DNA of 10,649 nt from Cellvibrionales bacterium. GTDB taxonomy: Bacteria > Pseudomonadota > Gammaproteobacteria > Pseudomonadales > UBA7434. The translations under genes and the position numbers were made by a program. The DNA lies in assembly GCA_018668095.1 (NCBI GenBank), contig JABIQF010000231.1:1-10649 (forward strand). Reading direction: 5' to 3'. This document shows positions 1 to 6,732 of the stretch, one piece after another (position 1 is the stretch's first letter; the number at the start of each line of letters is the position of its first letter). Below the pieces are notes generated by a model. It was given only the letters and a program-made list of their open reading frames with translations. It ran no database searches and was not told the DNA's origin.

Positions 1-591
1 GATTTTGATGTTTTTGTTTTCTCTAGACCCACCAGGCTCTTTGCCATGGCCACCGAGTGCCACAGAAACTTTAAGCTCCACAAAGATATCGACTGTCATT
101 TTTGGGGCCTGGGTTTTGACACTTCCTTTCATGCTTGCTCTGCCCGAATGGATGAGCTCTGTGACGCCTCCTAAACGATGGGCAATGCCAACTCTTGCTT
201 TTTTATCCCCTTTGCTGGCATTGACGTGCATGTTTTCCCAGTCAAAAACAATATGAATGGGTTTATCAGTGCCGAGACCTTTGCGCGTATAGTGATAACT
301 AATAGGTCGAATTTGCTTGCCGTCAATTAATTCGAATTCAGACCATTCGTTGAGTCGCATCCATAACGCTTTTGCTTTCCAGCTAACTTTGTAGCGATCT
401 TTAGTTGTACTTTCAAATTTACGTGTGCCGTTAACTTTGATGCCGCGTAGTTTTGTAGTGTAGGTGGCTTCATACGGTGGAAGCGTTGTTGCGGTGCAAC
501 CAAGTTGAACACCTAGCAGTAATGCAATAATGAAACTGCGTAATATAAGCGGTAGCTTAGGTGCTACTAGCGAAATAGGGCTATTGGGCAT
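1..591 (-). CDS. DUF3108 domain-containing exported protein, 3' end outside the window
   Basis: Translating the minus strand from the ATG at 589-591 gives 197 codons with no stop up to the window edge. Residues 1-32 look like a signal sequence: a hydrophobic stretch (ILRSFIIALLLGVQLGC) ends in Cys32. The residues before the cysteine (Q-L-G) are a poor lipobox, so lipoprotein status is doubtful. From about residue 39 the sequence resembles DUF3108, with a YEATYTTKLRGIKVNG-type first strand, a YxYxRKGLG segment near 99-107 and FDW at 116-118. The part after residue 125 is less typical. The start overlaps the last 11 bp of purN and has no obvious ribosome binding site, which suggests translational coupling to purN. 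DUF3108 downstream of purN is a familiar arrangement in Pseudomonas-like genomes. The biochemical function is unknown and an envelope location is inferred. Confidence 0.75.
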   Translation of the reverse strand, partial: MPNSPISLVAPKLPLILRSFIIALLLGVQLGCTATTLPPYEATYTTKLRGIKVNGTRKFESTTKDRYKVSWKAKALWMRLNEWSEFELIDGKQIRPISYHYTRKGLGTDKPIHIVFDWENMHVNASKGDKKARVGIAHRLGGVTELIHSGRASMKGSVKTQAPKMTVDIFVELKVSVALGGHGKEPGGSRENKNIKI

Positions 592-1255
592 TTGAGCTGT
601 TTTTAGCGCCATGACTGGGGAGTATTTCATTATCAAGCGTAGCCTTTCCGTGGGTTAATGACAGCCTGCCATCAATAAACCAGCTGATAGCTAAGGGGTA
701 TATCCGGTGTTCTTCAATGAGTACTTTGGCTGCCAGTGAGCTGGCGTCATCATTCGTTTCTATACTAACAGGCGCCTGAATGATAGCCGGTCCACCATCG
801 AGCTCGGGGGTGACAAAATGCACCGTTACACCGGCTTTGCTTTCACCGTCATCAATAGCGCGTTGATGCGTGTTTAAGCCTGGATATTTAGGCAGCAGGG
901 ATGGGTGAATGTTCACTAATTTGCCGATAAAATTTGTGACAAATGTGGGAGTCAAAATGCGCATAAAGCCAGCAAGAACAATTAAATCTGCATTAAGTTC
1001 TTTTAGCTTGTCATTCAACGCTTTATCAAAGTCTTCGCGGCTGGCGAATAGTTTATGGTCTATGCATACGTTAGCAATGCCAGCTTGTTCTGCGCGTTGT
1101 AAGCCAAAAACACCCGGACGGTTACTAATGACCATAGCCACTTCGGCGTTTATCTGCCGATGTTGACAGCCATCAATAATGGCTTGTAAGTTACTGCCGC
1201 TCCCCGAAATTAAAACGACGATGCGGCTTTTCTTTGAGGCCTGTTTATCTAACAT
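581..1255 (-). CDS. purN: Phosphoribosylglycinamide formyltransferase 1
   Basis: This cytosolic enzyme transfers a formyl group from 10-formyltetrahydrofolate to GAR, giving FGAR, the third step of de novo purine synthesis. The 224-residue product covers the whole family fold. The phosphate-binding loop SGSGSNLQA is at residues 17-25, the folate-side segment VLAGFMRIL at 93-101 and the catalytic NIHPSLLP at 115-122. Asn115, His117 and Asp153 (in ELDGGP) correspond to the E. coli catalytic triad Asn106/His108/Asp144. It is slightly longer than the E. coli enzyme (about 212 residues) because of a short N-terminal extension and a polar C-terminal tail. It follows purM on the same strand across a 99-bp gap filled mostly by tandem repeats, and its end overlaps the DUF3108 start. 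The ATG lacks a strong Shine-Dalgarno sequence. The identification is secure. Confidence 0.97.
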   Translation of the reverse strand: MLDKQASKKSRIVVLISGSGSNLQAIIDGCQHRQINAEVAMVISNRPGVFGLQRAEQAGIANVCIDHKLFASREDFDKALNDKLKELNADLIVLAGFMRILTPTFVTNFIGKLVNIHPSLLPKYPGLNTHQRAIDDGESKAGVTVHFVTPELDGGPAIIQAPVSIETNDDASSLAAKVLIEEHRIYPLAISWFIDGRLSLTHGKATLDNEILPSHGAKNSSNAQ

Positions 1256-1283
1256 AATTAGTGTGAGGCTTTTTCTTCTTCTT

Positions 1284-1368
1284 TAGTTGTCGAGACATAA
1301 TAGTTGTCGATAAATAATAGTTGTCGAGAAATAATAGTTATCGATAAATAAAAGCTATCGTAAAATAA
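1284..1368. repeat. Five-copy 17-bp imperfect tandem repeat spanning the purM stop codon
   Basis: Five consecutive 17-bp units can be read on the plus strand: 1284-1300, 1301-1317, 1318-1334, 1335-1351 and 1352-1368. The first four follow tagttRtcgaKaMataa and differ at only a few positions. The fifth (aagctatcgtaaaataa) is more diverged and contains the purM stop codon (1355-1357) and its last few codons. The array fills most of the gap between purM and purN. On the transcribed (minus) strand the repeat units contain no stop codon, so they are not a run of backup stops. It may be a replication-slippage product or a site with an mRNA role; function is unknown. Confidence 0.85.
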
Positions 1369-2410
1369 CGCAAGGTTCAGTTTCAGTGCTAGCGTCGATG
1401 TTGCCTACATGCCAAGCATTTTCACCGCTAGCTTGAAGGGTAGATAGCGCTTGCTCAAGTTGATTGCTGGGAACCACGACAATCATACCGATGCCGCAAT
1501 TGAACGTGCGGTACATCTCTTCTTGTTCTACATTGCCTTTTTCTTGAAGCCAATTAAATATCTCTGGCATATCCCAGCTCGATACATCGATGTTTGCTTC
1601 AGTGTTGTCAGGCAGTACGCGAGGAATGTTCTCTAATAAGCCACCGCCAGTAATATGGGCAATCGCATGAACATCAACGGTCTTAATGAGTTTAAGCAGT
1701 GATTTAACATAAATACGCGTTGGCGTAAGCAATGTTTCTGCTAATGTTGAATCGCCGAAGCTCTGCTGTAAATCGGCATTGGCATGCTCGATGATCTTAC
1801 GAATCAATGAATAGCCATTAGAGTGCGGTCCTGAAGAGGCCATAGCGATAATCGCATCGCCAGCCGCCGTTTTCTTGCCGTCGATAACTTCATCTTCTTC
1901 GACAACACCCACACAAAAGCCCGCTAAATCATAATCACCTTGAGCATACATGCCGGGCATTTCGGCAGTTTCGCCGCCAATTAATGCTGCGCCTGACTGC
2001 AAGCAGCCTTCGCCGATACTGGTTACTACAGTTGCAGCAACATCAATATCCAGTTCGCCTGTGGCATAGTAATCGAGAAAGAATAGGGGTTCTGCGCCAG
2101 CAACGACTAAGTCGTTCACGCACATGGCAACGAGATCAATCCCTACGCCATGATGATAGCCAGTATCCAAAGCCAATTTAAGTTTGGTGCCAACACCGTC
2201 GGTACCTGCCACCAAGACTGGGTTTTTATAACCCGTTGGCAGTTTGCACAGTGCGCCGAAGCCGCCTAATCCGCCCATAACTTCTGGTCGTTGGGTTTTT
2301 TTCGCGACGCCTTTAATGCGCTCAACCAGAGCATTACCGGCATCAATATCGACGCCTGCATCTTTATAAGAAAGTCCGGTTGGAGCTGAATCTGTGGTTG
2401 GTTTGGTCAT
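1355..2410 (-). CDS. purM: Phosphoribosylformylglycinamidine cyclo-ligase (AIR synthase)
   Basis: This cytosolic ATP-dependent enzyme closes the imidazole ring, converting FGAM to AIR in the fifth step of purine synthesis. The 351-residue length is normal for the family. Visible motifs are the N-terminal SYKDAGVDIDAGN (14-26), the glycine-rich GGLGGFGAL (46-54), GTDGVGTKL (69-77), the metal/substrate region GIDLVAMCVNDL (90-101) and GGETAEMPGMY (145-155). A second glycine-rich stretch, HITGGGLLENIPRVLP, lies in the C-terminal domain. It is the first gene of a purM-purN-DUF3108 operon and is transcribed away from the DUF2066 gene. No clear ribosome binding site precedes the ATG, but the N-terminus matches the family length. 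Its last codons and stop lie inside the 17-bp repeat array. Confidence 0.98.
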   Translation of the reverse strand: MTKPTTDSAPTGLSYKDAGVDIDAGNALVERIKGVAKKTQRPEVMGGLGGFGALCKLPTGYKNPVLVAGTDGVGTKLKLALDTGYHHGVGIDLVAMCVNDLVVAGAEPLFFLDYYATGELDIDVAATVVTSIGEGCLQSGAALIGGETAEMPGMYAQGDYDLAGFCVGVVEEDEVIDGKKTAAGDAIIAMASSGPHSNGYSLIRKIIEHANADLQQSFGDSTLAETLLTPTRIYVKSLLKLIKTVDVHAIAHITGGGLLENIPRVLPDNTEANIDVSSWDMPEIFNWLQEKGNVEQEEMYRTFNCGIGMIVVVPSNQLEQALSTLQASGENAWHVGNIDASTETEPCVILR

Positions 2411-2798
2411 AGGTTAGGTACAACGCTCGGTTATCAGTCAATATGTTATTAAGTTTGTTATGCTTTTCTGTGCTCGACTGCTCTCGACCCTCAGAAAAGA
2501 GCCGCTATTGTACAGATTGACTGCGCGAGTTGCAGCATAAGTTAAGGCATTCTAGCTTGTGTTTTTTACCGTATTATTAAATTGTGTACGATTGCTTTGC
2601 TCCGAGGCGGGCGCTGGCTTTTAGAGTGCTTTATACTGTCGATCAAATTAACGACCGGTTATCGCTGAAATTTTAACCAGCCGTTACCAGTCCCTCGATT
2701 AATAGTGCTTTATGGGTGTCAAATGAGTGCCTTTGGTTATGATGGTCTTAAAGTATTAGAGCCTGTATTTTTCAATTGTTTAGAGTGAATAGCGTTTT
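2411..2798. other. Divergent intergenic region between purM and the DUF2066 gene
   Basis: These 388 bp should hold the promoters of both divergent operons. On the minus strand a TACAAT hexamer (plus 2507-2512) is a possible -10 for purM, but no good -35 accompanies it. On the plus strand TATACT (2632-2637) is a possible -10 for the DUF2066 operon, again with a poor -35. An inverted repeat lies at 2463-2499. A short open frame of 21 codons plus stop (2723-2788) ends 10 bp before the DUF2066 start and might be a leader peptide or chance. I see no match to the E. coli PurR operator (ACGCAAACGTTTGCGT-like). Confidence 0.5.
2463..2499. promoter_or_regulatory. Inverted repeat upstream of purM
   Basis: CTTTTCTG (2463-2470) and CAGAAAAG (2492-2499) form a perfect 8-bp inverted repeat separated by 21 bp. 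The spacer contains ctcgac twice, 10 bp apart (2473-2478 and 2483-2488), one helical turn. The element lies between the purM start and the possible purM -10, so it could be a leader hairpin or a protein-binding site. No known regulator motif is recognised. Confidence 0.35.
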
Positions 2799-4061
2799 AT
2801 GCTTCTTTGTTTACAAAAGCTTCACAGCCTATCTATTGCTAGCTTGCGAGGCGTTTTAGCTTATTTACTTTGCTGTCAGCTTGTTTTGGCCAGTGAGGCA
2901 ATAGATTTATTCACGGTCACGATTGATGTCGAGAGTGAATCACAGCAGGAGCGTGTTGTTGCCAGTCGAGCCGCGCTTAAAACGCTATTGATAAGAGTAA
3001 CTGGTGATAAATCAGCGCTGAGTGCTTATCCATTATTGGCTACTAGCGTTGAAAATGCCCAACGTTATATTGCTAGCTTTTCTTATCAAACGGTTCTCAT
3101 CAAGCCGGTTGTAGATACTGCCAATACGCTCTCGAGCGCTGTTGATGATGAGCCAGCCTTTCTGCTAGAAAACCCATCCAGCATTCTTTTAGCGAGTAAT
3201 ACGCCTTTAAATTCTGATTCTGCGTTAAATAATAACGCGGTTACAACTCAAGCCGACATTCCAAAAGCGCAAGAAGTCCTTCGTTTAAATATTGTTTTTC
3301 AGGCGGACGCCATTAAAGAATTACTACGACAAGCCGTTGCGCCTTTCTGGCAGGCTAACCGGCCTGGCGTTTTAGTCTGGTTGGTTGAGCAAAGTGGTGA
3401 TCAACGTCGAATGATTAATGCGGACATTGCTCCAGATGTTTTTCGTGCATTAGATCGAGGCGCTGAAGCGCGAGGTGTTCCTTTAATTCAGCCGTTATTA
3501 GACTTAGAAGAGGCAAGTCTAATTAGCGCTTCTGATATTTGGGATTTGTCTGTAGCTACTATTAATTTAGCCTCTAACCGCTATGACAATGGTGCGGTGT
3601 TAGTGGGTAAATTCAGTCAAGCATATGATAAAAGTTGGTTTGGACAGTGGATGCTACTCTATAAAGGTGAGCGTCAAGTTGAGCATTATCGCGGTAATGC
3701 ATTAGCGGATTATTTTATACAAGGCAGTGATATGGTTGCCGATCGATTAGCCGCTGATTACGCGGTAGCCGGTAATCAGGAGCAGATGAGTAAAAGCCTA
3801 ACCATTAAATTCAGCGGCATTAGAAATCCTGCTGATTATCTCGCGTTGAGTGAATATCTGCGTCAGGTGCCGGCATTAAAAACGATTCAATTAAGCCATG
3901 TTGATGGAGAGCATTGTTATTTTAGCTTGGATGGCAGTAATGATGTTGCTCAGCTAAGGGCCTTAATTGAGCTTAATAAGCGCTTAGTGCCTGCAGGTAT
4001 AAATAGTCGTGATAAATTTTTAAGTAATCAGCTTCACTATCAATGGCTTGATCGCCGATAG
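2799..4061 (+). CDS. DUF2066 domain-containing exported protein
   Basis: The 420-residue protein starts with a signal peptide: a basic and hydrophobic stretch over residues 1-30 ending LVLASEA, with cleavage likely near residue 31-34. The mature part begins as DUF2066 proteins do, with a strand like LFTVTIDVESESQQERVVAS followed by ALKTLLIRVTG (60-69). The later block FWQANRPGVLVWLVEQSGDQRR (about 183-204) is also typical of the family. Between them, residues about 105-155 are a polar, Asn/Ser/Ala-rich insert that is probably disordered. The protein is expected in the periplasm; its function is unknown. It heads a plus-strand group with the PerM-family gene (102 bp downstream) and hda, an arrangement resembling that next to purMN in Pseudomonas. 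The ribosome binding site is weak (gagtga about 10 bp upstream). Tandem duplication covers its stop codon. Confidence 0.85.
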   Translation: MLLCLQKLHSLSIASLRGVLAYLLCCQLVLASEAIDLFTVTIDVESESQQERVVASRAALKTLLIRVTGDKSALSAYPLLATSVENAQRYIASFSYQTVLIKPVVDTANTLSSAVDDEPAFLLENPSSILLASNTPLNSDSALNNNAVTTQADIPKAQEVLRLNIVFQADAIKELLRQAVAPFWQANRPGVLVWLVEQSGDQRRMINADIAPDVFRALDRGAEARGVPLIQPLLDLEEASLISASDIWDLSVATINLASNRYDNGAVLVGKFSQAYDKSWFGQWMLLYKGERQVEHYRGNALADYFIQGSDMVADRLAADYAVAGNQEQMSKSLTIKFSGIRNPADYLALSEYLRQVPALKTIQLSHVDGEHCYFSLDGSNDVAQLRALIELNKRLVPAGINSRDKFLSNQLHYQWLDRR

Positions 4062-4092
4062 CCGACTTTATATCGCTGATAGCCGACTTTAT
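4051..4092. repeat. Two-copy 21-bp tandem duplication over a stop codon
   Basis: Positions 4051-4071 and 4072-4092 are adjacent 21-bp copies of atcgcYgatagccgactttat that differ at one base (4056 c versus 4077 t). The first copy contains the last codons and the TAG stop (4059-4061) of the DUF2066 gene, so the second copy is an untranslated duplicate of a gene terminus. Confidence 0.9.
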
Positions 4093-4150
4093 GCGGTGCC
4101 ATAAACGGTGCCATAAATTGTTTAATAAATCGTTTAATAAATTGAAATAA
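4093..4150. repeat. 12-bp period tandem repeats between DUF2066 and PerM-family genes
   Basis: Directly after the 21-bp duplication the sequence continues with a 12-bp period: gcggtgccataa (4093-4104), acggtgccataa (4105-4116), attgtttaataa (4117-4128), atcgtttaataa (4129-4140) and a shortened attgaaataa (4141-4150). The first two units form one pair and the next two another, and all end in (a)taa. The stretch fills the gap up to the PerM-family ribosome binding site. Confidence 0.8.
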
Positions 4151-4163
4151 GTGAGTAATAGAC

Positions 4164-5240
4164 ATGAGTGAAGTTTCGGCCAAGAAACTATTCTGGTTAG
4201 CCCTATTCATTGTTTCAATGGTGTTGATTTTTGTTCTGAGCCCGGTGTTAACGCCGTTTATTATTGCTGGTTTTATTGCTTATTTAGGTGACCCAATAGC
4301 GGATAAGTTAGAGCGGAAAGGCTGTTCGCGAACATGGGCGGTTATTATTATTTTTGTTCTATTAACGTTGGGTTTGTTGCTGGGCTTATTGCTTTTAGTG
4401 CCTATGATTACAGCGCAATTAGACTTATTGATTCAAACGGTACCTAAGTTAATTGATTGGTTGAATTTGCATTTATTACCGTGGTTACAAGTCACTTTTG
4501 GCATAGAAGAGTCAACGCAATTGTTTGAAAAAATCAAACTAGCGTTTAATGATAACTGGCAAAAAGCCGGTGATGTTGTCGGTATCGTTATTGCTCAGCT
4601 GACTCGCTCTAGTTTTGCGATTATGGCTTGGCTGGGCACTATGGCATTAATTCCTGTGGTGGCTTTTTATATGTTGCGTGATTGGGATGTTTTTATTGGC
4701 CATATTCGCGATATATTGCCGCGCTCGCAATTGAATGTGGTGGTGGCGTTGGCGCAAGAATGTGATGCTGTATTGAGTGCATTTTTACGGGGGCAGTTAT
4801 TGATAATGGTTTTGCTCGGTATGATTTATGCCATAGGCTTATCAATTGCCGGTATTGATTTGGCCTTGTTGCTCGGGCTACTTGCAGGTGCTGCGAGTGT
4901 CGTGCCTTATTTGGGCGTGATTGTCGGTATTTTAGCGGCGGGCACGGCTGCGCTTTTTCAGTTTCATGATTGGATTTATTTACTACCAGTATTTGCTGTG
5001 TTTGGCGTGGGACAGTTATTAGAAAGTTTATTTCTAACACCTGTGCTTGTCGGTGATAAGATTGGCTTGCACCCAGTGGCGGTTATTTTTGCTGTGCTGG
5101 CTGGAGGGCAGTTATTTGGTTTTATAGGTATCCTACTGGCATTACCCGTGGCGGCCGTTGTGATGGTTTTATTACGTCATATGCAACATAGCTATAAAAA
5201 CAGTTTGTTTTATCAAGATAAGATAACGGCTGATACTTAA
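4164..5240 (+). CDS. perM: AI-2E transporter family (PerM-like) inner-membrane protein
   Basis: The 358-residue protein has the layout of the AI-2E/PerM family (DUF20). There are two hydrophobic segments near residues 8-44 with the VLTPFIIAGFIAYLGDPIADKLERKG signature split across them, a third at about 57-82, a soluble helical segment (about 85-145), a membrane segment at about 150-170 and several more from 205 to 345. The family's C-terminal glycine-rich signature is visible in GAASVVPYLGVIVGILAA and in GDKIGLHPVAVIFAVLAGGQ. Members are multi-pass inner-membrane proteins variously linked to autoinducer-2 export, permease activity or Na+/H+ antiport, so the substrate cannot be stated. The ATG is preceded by agtgag (4150-4155) at 8-bp spacing. 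It sits between DUF2066 and hda and is probably co-transcribed with both. Confidence 0.9.
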   Translation: MSEVSAKKLFWLALFIVSMVLIFVLSPVLTPFIIAGFIAYLGDPIADKLERKGCSRTWAVIIIFVLLTLGLLLGLLLLVPMITAQLDLLIQTVPKLIDWLNLHLLPWLQVTFGIEESTQLFEKIKLAFNDNWQKAGDVVGIVIAQLTRSSFAIMAWLGTMALIPVVAFYMLRDWDVFIGHIRDILPRSQLNVVVALAQECDAVLSAFLRGQLLIMVLLGMIYAIGLSIAGIDLALLLGLLAGAASVVPYLGVIVGILAAGTAALFQFHDWIYLLPVFAVFGVGQLLESLFLTPVLVGDKIGLHPVAVIFAVLAGGQLFGFIGILLALPVAAVVMVLLRHMQHSYKNSLFYQDKITADT

Positions 5241-5295
5241 GTTTTGTCGTGAGCCTTATAATAAAGCGTGTTATTTATATTTATGGAATGTTTCT

Positions 5296-6057
5296 TTGAG
5301 CAGTGAAATTAATCAGCAATTCCCACTTGCCTTAAAGCTTGATGGAAATGCAACGTTTTCTAGTTTTTGGTCAGCAGCCGATGGTGAGCTGATTAATGCC
5401 CTGCAAGCATTAGCGGTACCCGAAGACGCCTCGGCCGCAGGGTGGATCTATATTACCGGCGGCCAAGGCAGTGGCGTTAGTCATTTGCTACAAGCTTGTG
5501 TGGCGCTGGCTACAGAGCATAAATTATCGGCTATGTATCTTAGTTTAAATGAATTGTTAATGGCTAGCGATGCCGATGCTTCATCGAATACGACTCAAGC
5601 AATAGAGGCAATGGTCGGCTATTTTGATGGCTTAGAAAATTTTGATTTACTGTGTATTGACGATATTGAATGTTTGCTAGGACAGCCTTTCTGGCAAGAG
5701 CAGCTGTTTTACTTGATTGAAAAATTGAAAAACCGAAGTGATGCGCGCTTAGTGCTAGGCAGCCATTCTCTTGCGGCAGAATTGGATTTTGATTTAGCTG
5801 ATCTTAAATCACGACTTAAGTGGGCAACGGGTTTTCAGCTAAGTGTGTTATCTGATGAGCAAAAAACACAGGCGTTGCAGTTTAAAGCGGGGCGCCTTGG
5901 CTTAGTGATGAGCGATGAAGTGGCGAGCTTTTTGATGAATCGTTGCTCGCGTAATATGGCCGATTTATCTGAGCTATTGGCTCGATTAGATCAGCAAGCT
6001 TTAAGCTCTGGCCGCCGATTAACCATTCCATGGCTAAAAACCGTTTTAGATTGCTAA
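5296..6057 (+). CDS. hda: DnaA regulatory inactivator Hda
   Basis: Hda is an AAA+ protein that binds the DNA-loaded beta clamp and stimulates ATP hydrolysis by DnaA, preventing re-initiation at oriC. The 253-residue product shows the clamp-binding motif near its N-terminus (QFPLAL, residues 8-13, matching QLxLPL), Walker A GGQGSGVSHLL (55-65), Walker B LLCIDDIECLLG (118-129) and the box VII segment LKSRLKWATGFQL (170-182) with the putative arginine finger Arg173. The C-terminal lid ends RLTIPWLKTVLD as in E. coli Hda. The start is TTG: no in-frame ATG lies before the clamp motif, and GGA (5285-5287) is well spaced. E. coli hda is also known to use a non-AUG start. Walker A has Val61 where lysine (or arginine in E. 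coli Hda) is expected. It is 55 bp after the PerM-family gene and probably its operon partner. Confidence 0.93.
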   Translation: MSSEINQQFPLALKLDGNATFSSFWSAADGELINALQALAVPEDASAAGWIYITGGQGSGVSHLLQACVALATEHKLSAMYLSLNELLMASDADASSNTTQAIEAMVGYFDGLENFDLLCIDDIECLLGQPFWQEQLFYLIEKLKNRSDARLVLGSHSLAAELDFDLADLKSRLKWATGFQLSVLSDEQKTQALQFKAGRLGLVMSDEVASFLMNRCSRNMADLSELLARLDQQALSSGRRLTIPWLKTVLDC

Positions 6058-6061
6058 AGCG

Positions 6062-6553
6062 TTACTCTTTAAGTAACACCTCTTTGGCTAAATTTAGCTG
6101 AGTCGCTAAATATTCATTGCCACCTGTGTCGGGGTGGAGCTTTTGAATAAGCCGACGATGCGCCATGACAATTTCTTCTTCTGAAGCGCTGTTATCAAGA
6201 CCCAGTATGGCAAACGCTTCATCTTTAGACATATCACTGCTATTGACGGTGTTACTGTTGGCATCACTATGGCTTTGCTCTGCATGGGCTCTTTTTAAGA
6301 ACGGTGCAAGTAGCGGTAAGCTTTTAAAAATAATGGGTAGTAGAAAGCGCATGCCAGCTAAGGCGCTAGCGAGCACTGCACCTAACCAATGAATTCTTCC
6401 TATTGCGGCTAAGCCTACTAAAAGCAGGGCGCAGGCCACTAAGGTGGCTTTAATAGCAAAAGGGCGGCCTTGTTGCTGATAGCGTACCTTGATCCAAGCC
6501 CATAAGTAGAGAGCTGCGCCAAGTCCTGCAATCAGGATAATAATTTTGGCCAT
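6062..6553 (-). CDS. Membrane-anchored J-domain (DnaJ-like) protein
   Basis: The 163-residue protein has hydrophobic segments at about residues 3-21, 33-52 and 57-80, then a polar linker (about 88-107), then a C-terminal J domain (108-163). The J domain carries DEAFAILGLDNSASEEEIV, helix II AHRRLIQKLH and the HPD motif at His140-Pro141-Asp142, followed by TGGNEYLATQLNLAKEVL. The domain ends early, without a long helix IV or zinc finger, as in Tim14/Pam18-type J proteins. HPD is required to stimulate the ATPase of DnaK-type chaperones, so recruitment of DnaK to the inner membrane is inferred. The start has a good ribosome binding site (AAGGAA on the minus strand, plus 6561-6566). Its stop is 4 bp from the convergent hda stop, and no convincing terminator separates them. 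Confidence 0.88.
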   Translation of the reverse strand: MAKIIILIAGLGAALYLWAWIKVRYQQQGRPFAIKATLVACALLLVGLAAIGRIHWLGAVLASALAGMRFLLPIIFKSLPLLAPFLKRAHAEQSHSDANSNTVNSSDMSKDEAFAILGLDNSASEEEIVMAHRRLIQKLHPDTGGNEYLATQLNLAKEVLLKE

Positions 6554-6640
6554 AAAGTGATTCCTTGTTAATACGTATGGGTGGTTATTCTAATCGATAG
6601 CTTCGGTCAATTTTGACGTTTCAGTTCTTTAGCCGGCTAT

Positions 6641-6681
6641 TCTACGATTCGCTGGTTGTTTGCGCGAATAATTTTCGTAGA
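6641..6681. other. Bulged inverted repeat (possible RNA hairpin)
   Basis: TCTACG-ATTCGC (6641-6652) can pair with GCGAAT (6664-6669) and, after six unpaired bases (6670-6675), with CGTAGA (6676-6681). This gives 12 base pairs around an 11-base loop with one asymmetric bulge. There is no following T-run, so it is not a standard terminator. It may be part of a transcribed leader of the J-domain gene or a small RNA; neither can be shown from sequence alone. Confidence 0.35.
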
Positions 6682-6732
6682 TATTACCTAGCAATAAACG
6701 TCCACTATTATCTTTAAGTAATTGTTATTAAA

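Noticed and set aside
5..256. Plus-strand open frame of 83 codons
   Set aside because: It is antisense to the DUF3108 frame, which continues open through the window edge and has family-like sequence and a signal peptide.
327..512. Minus-strand 61-codon frame
   Set aside because: It overlaps the DUF3108 gene in another frame and shows no family features.
1284..1368. Tandem repeats as a CRISPR array
   Set aside because: The units are contiguous 17-bp repeats with no spacers and no cas genes nearby.
1284..1368. Repeats as a ladder of backup stop codons after purM
   Set aside because: On the purM-sense strand the repeat unit contains no TAA, TAG or TGA; the stops are only on the opposite strand.
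2411..2798. PurR operator upstream of purM
   Set aside because: No sequence close to the E. coli PurR consensus could be found on either strand.
4693..5040. Minus-strand 115-codon frame inside the PerM-family gene
   Set aside because: Proline-, histidine- and glutamine-rich shadow of a hydrophobic membrane protein gene on the other strand; no independent ribosome binding site or family.
6061..6077. GTTACT-cttta-AGTAAC hairpin at the hda / J-domain junction as a bidirectional terminator
   Set aside because: The stem is only 6 bp, AT-rich and lacks T-runs on either strand.
6087..6098. 12-bp palindrome GCTAAATTTAGC
   Set aside because: It lies inside the J-domain coding sequence and is AT-rich; probably chance.
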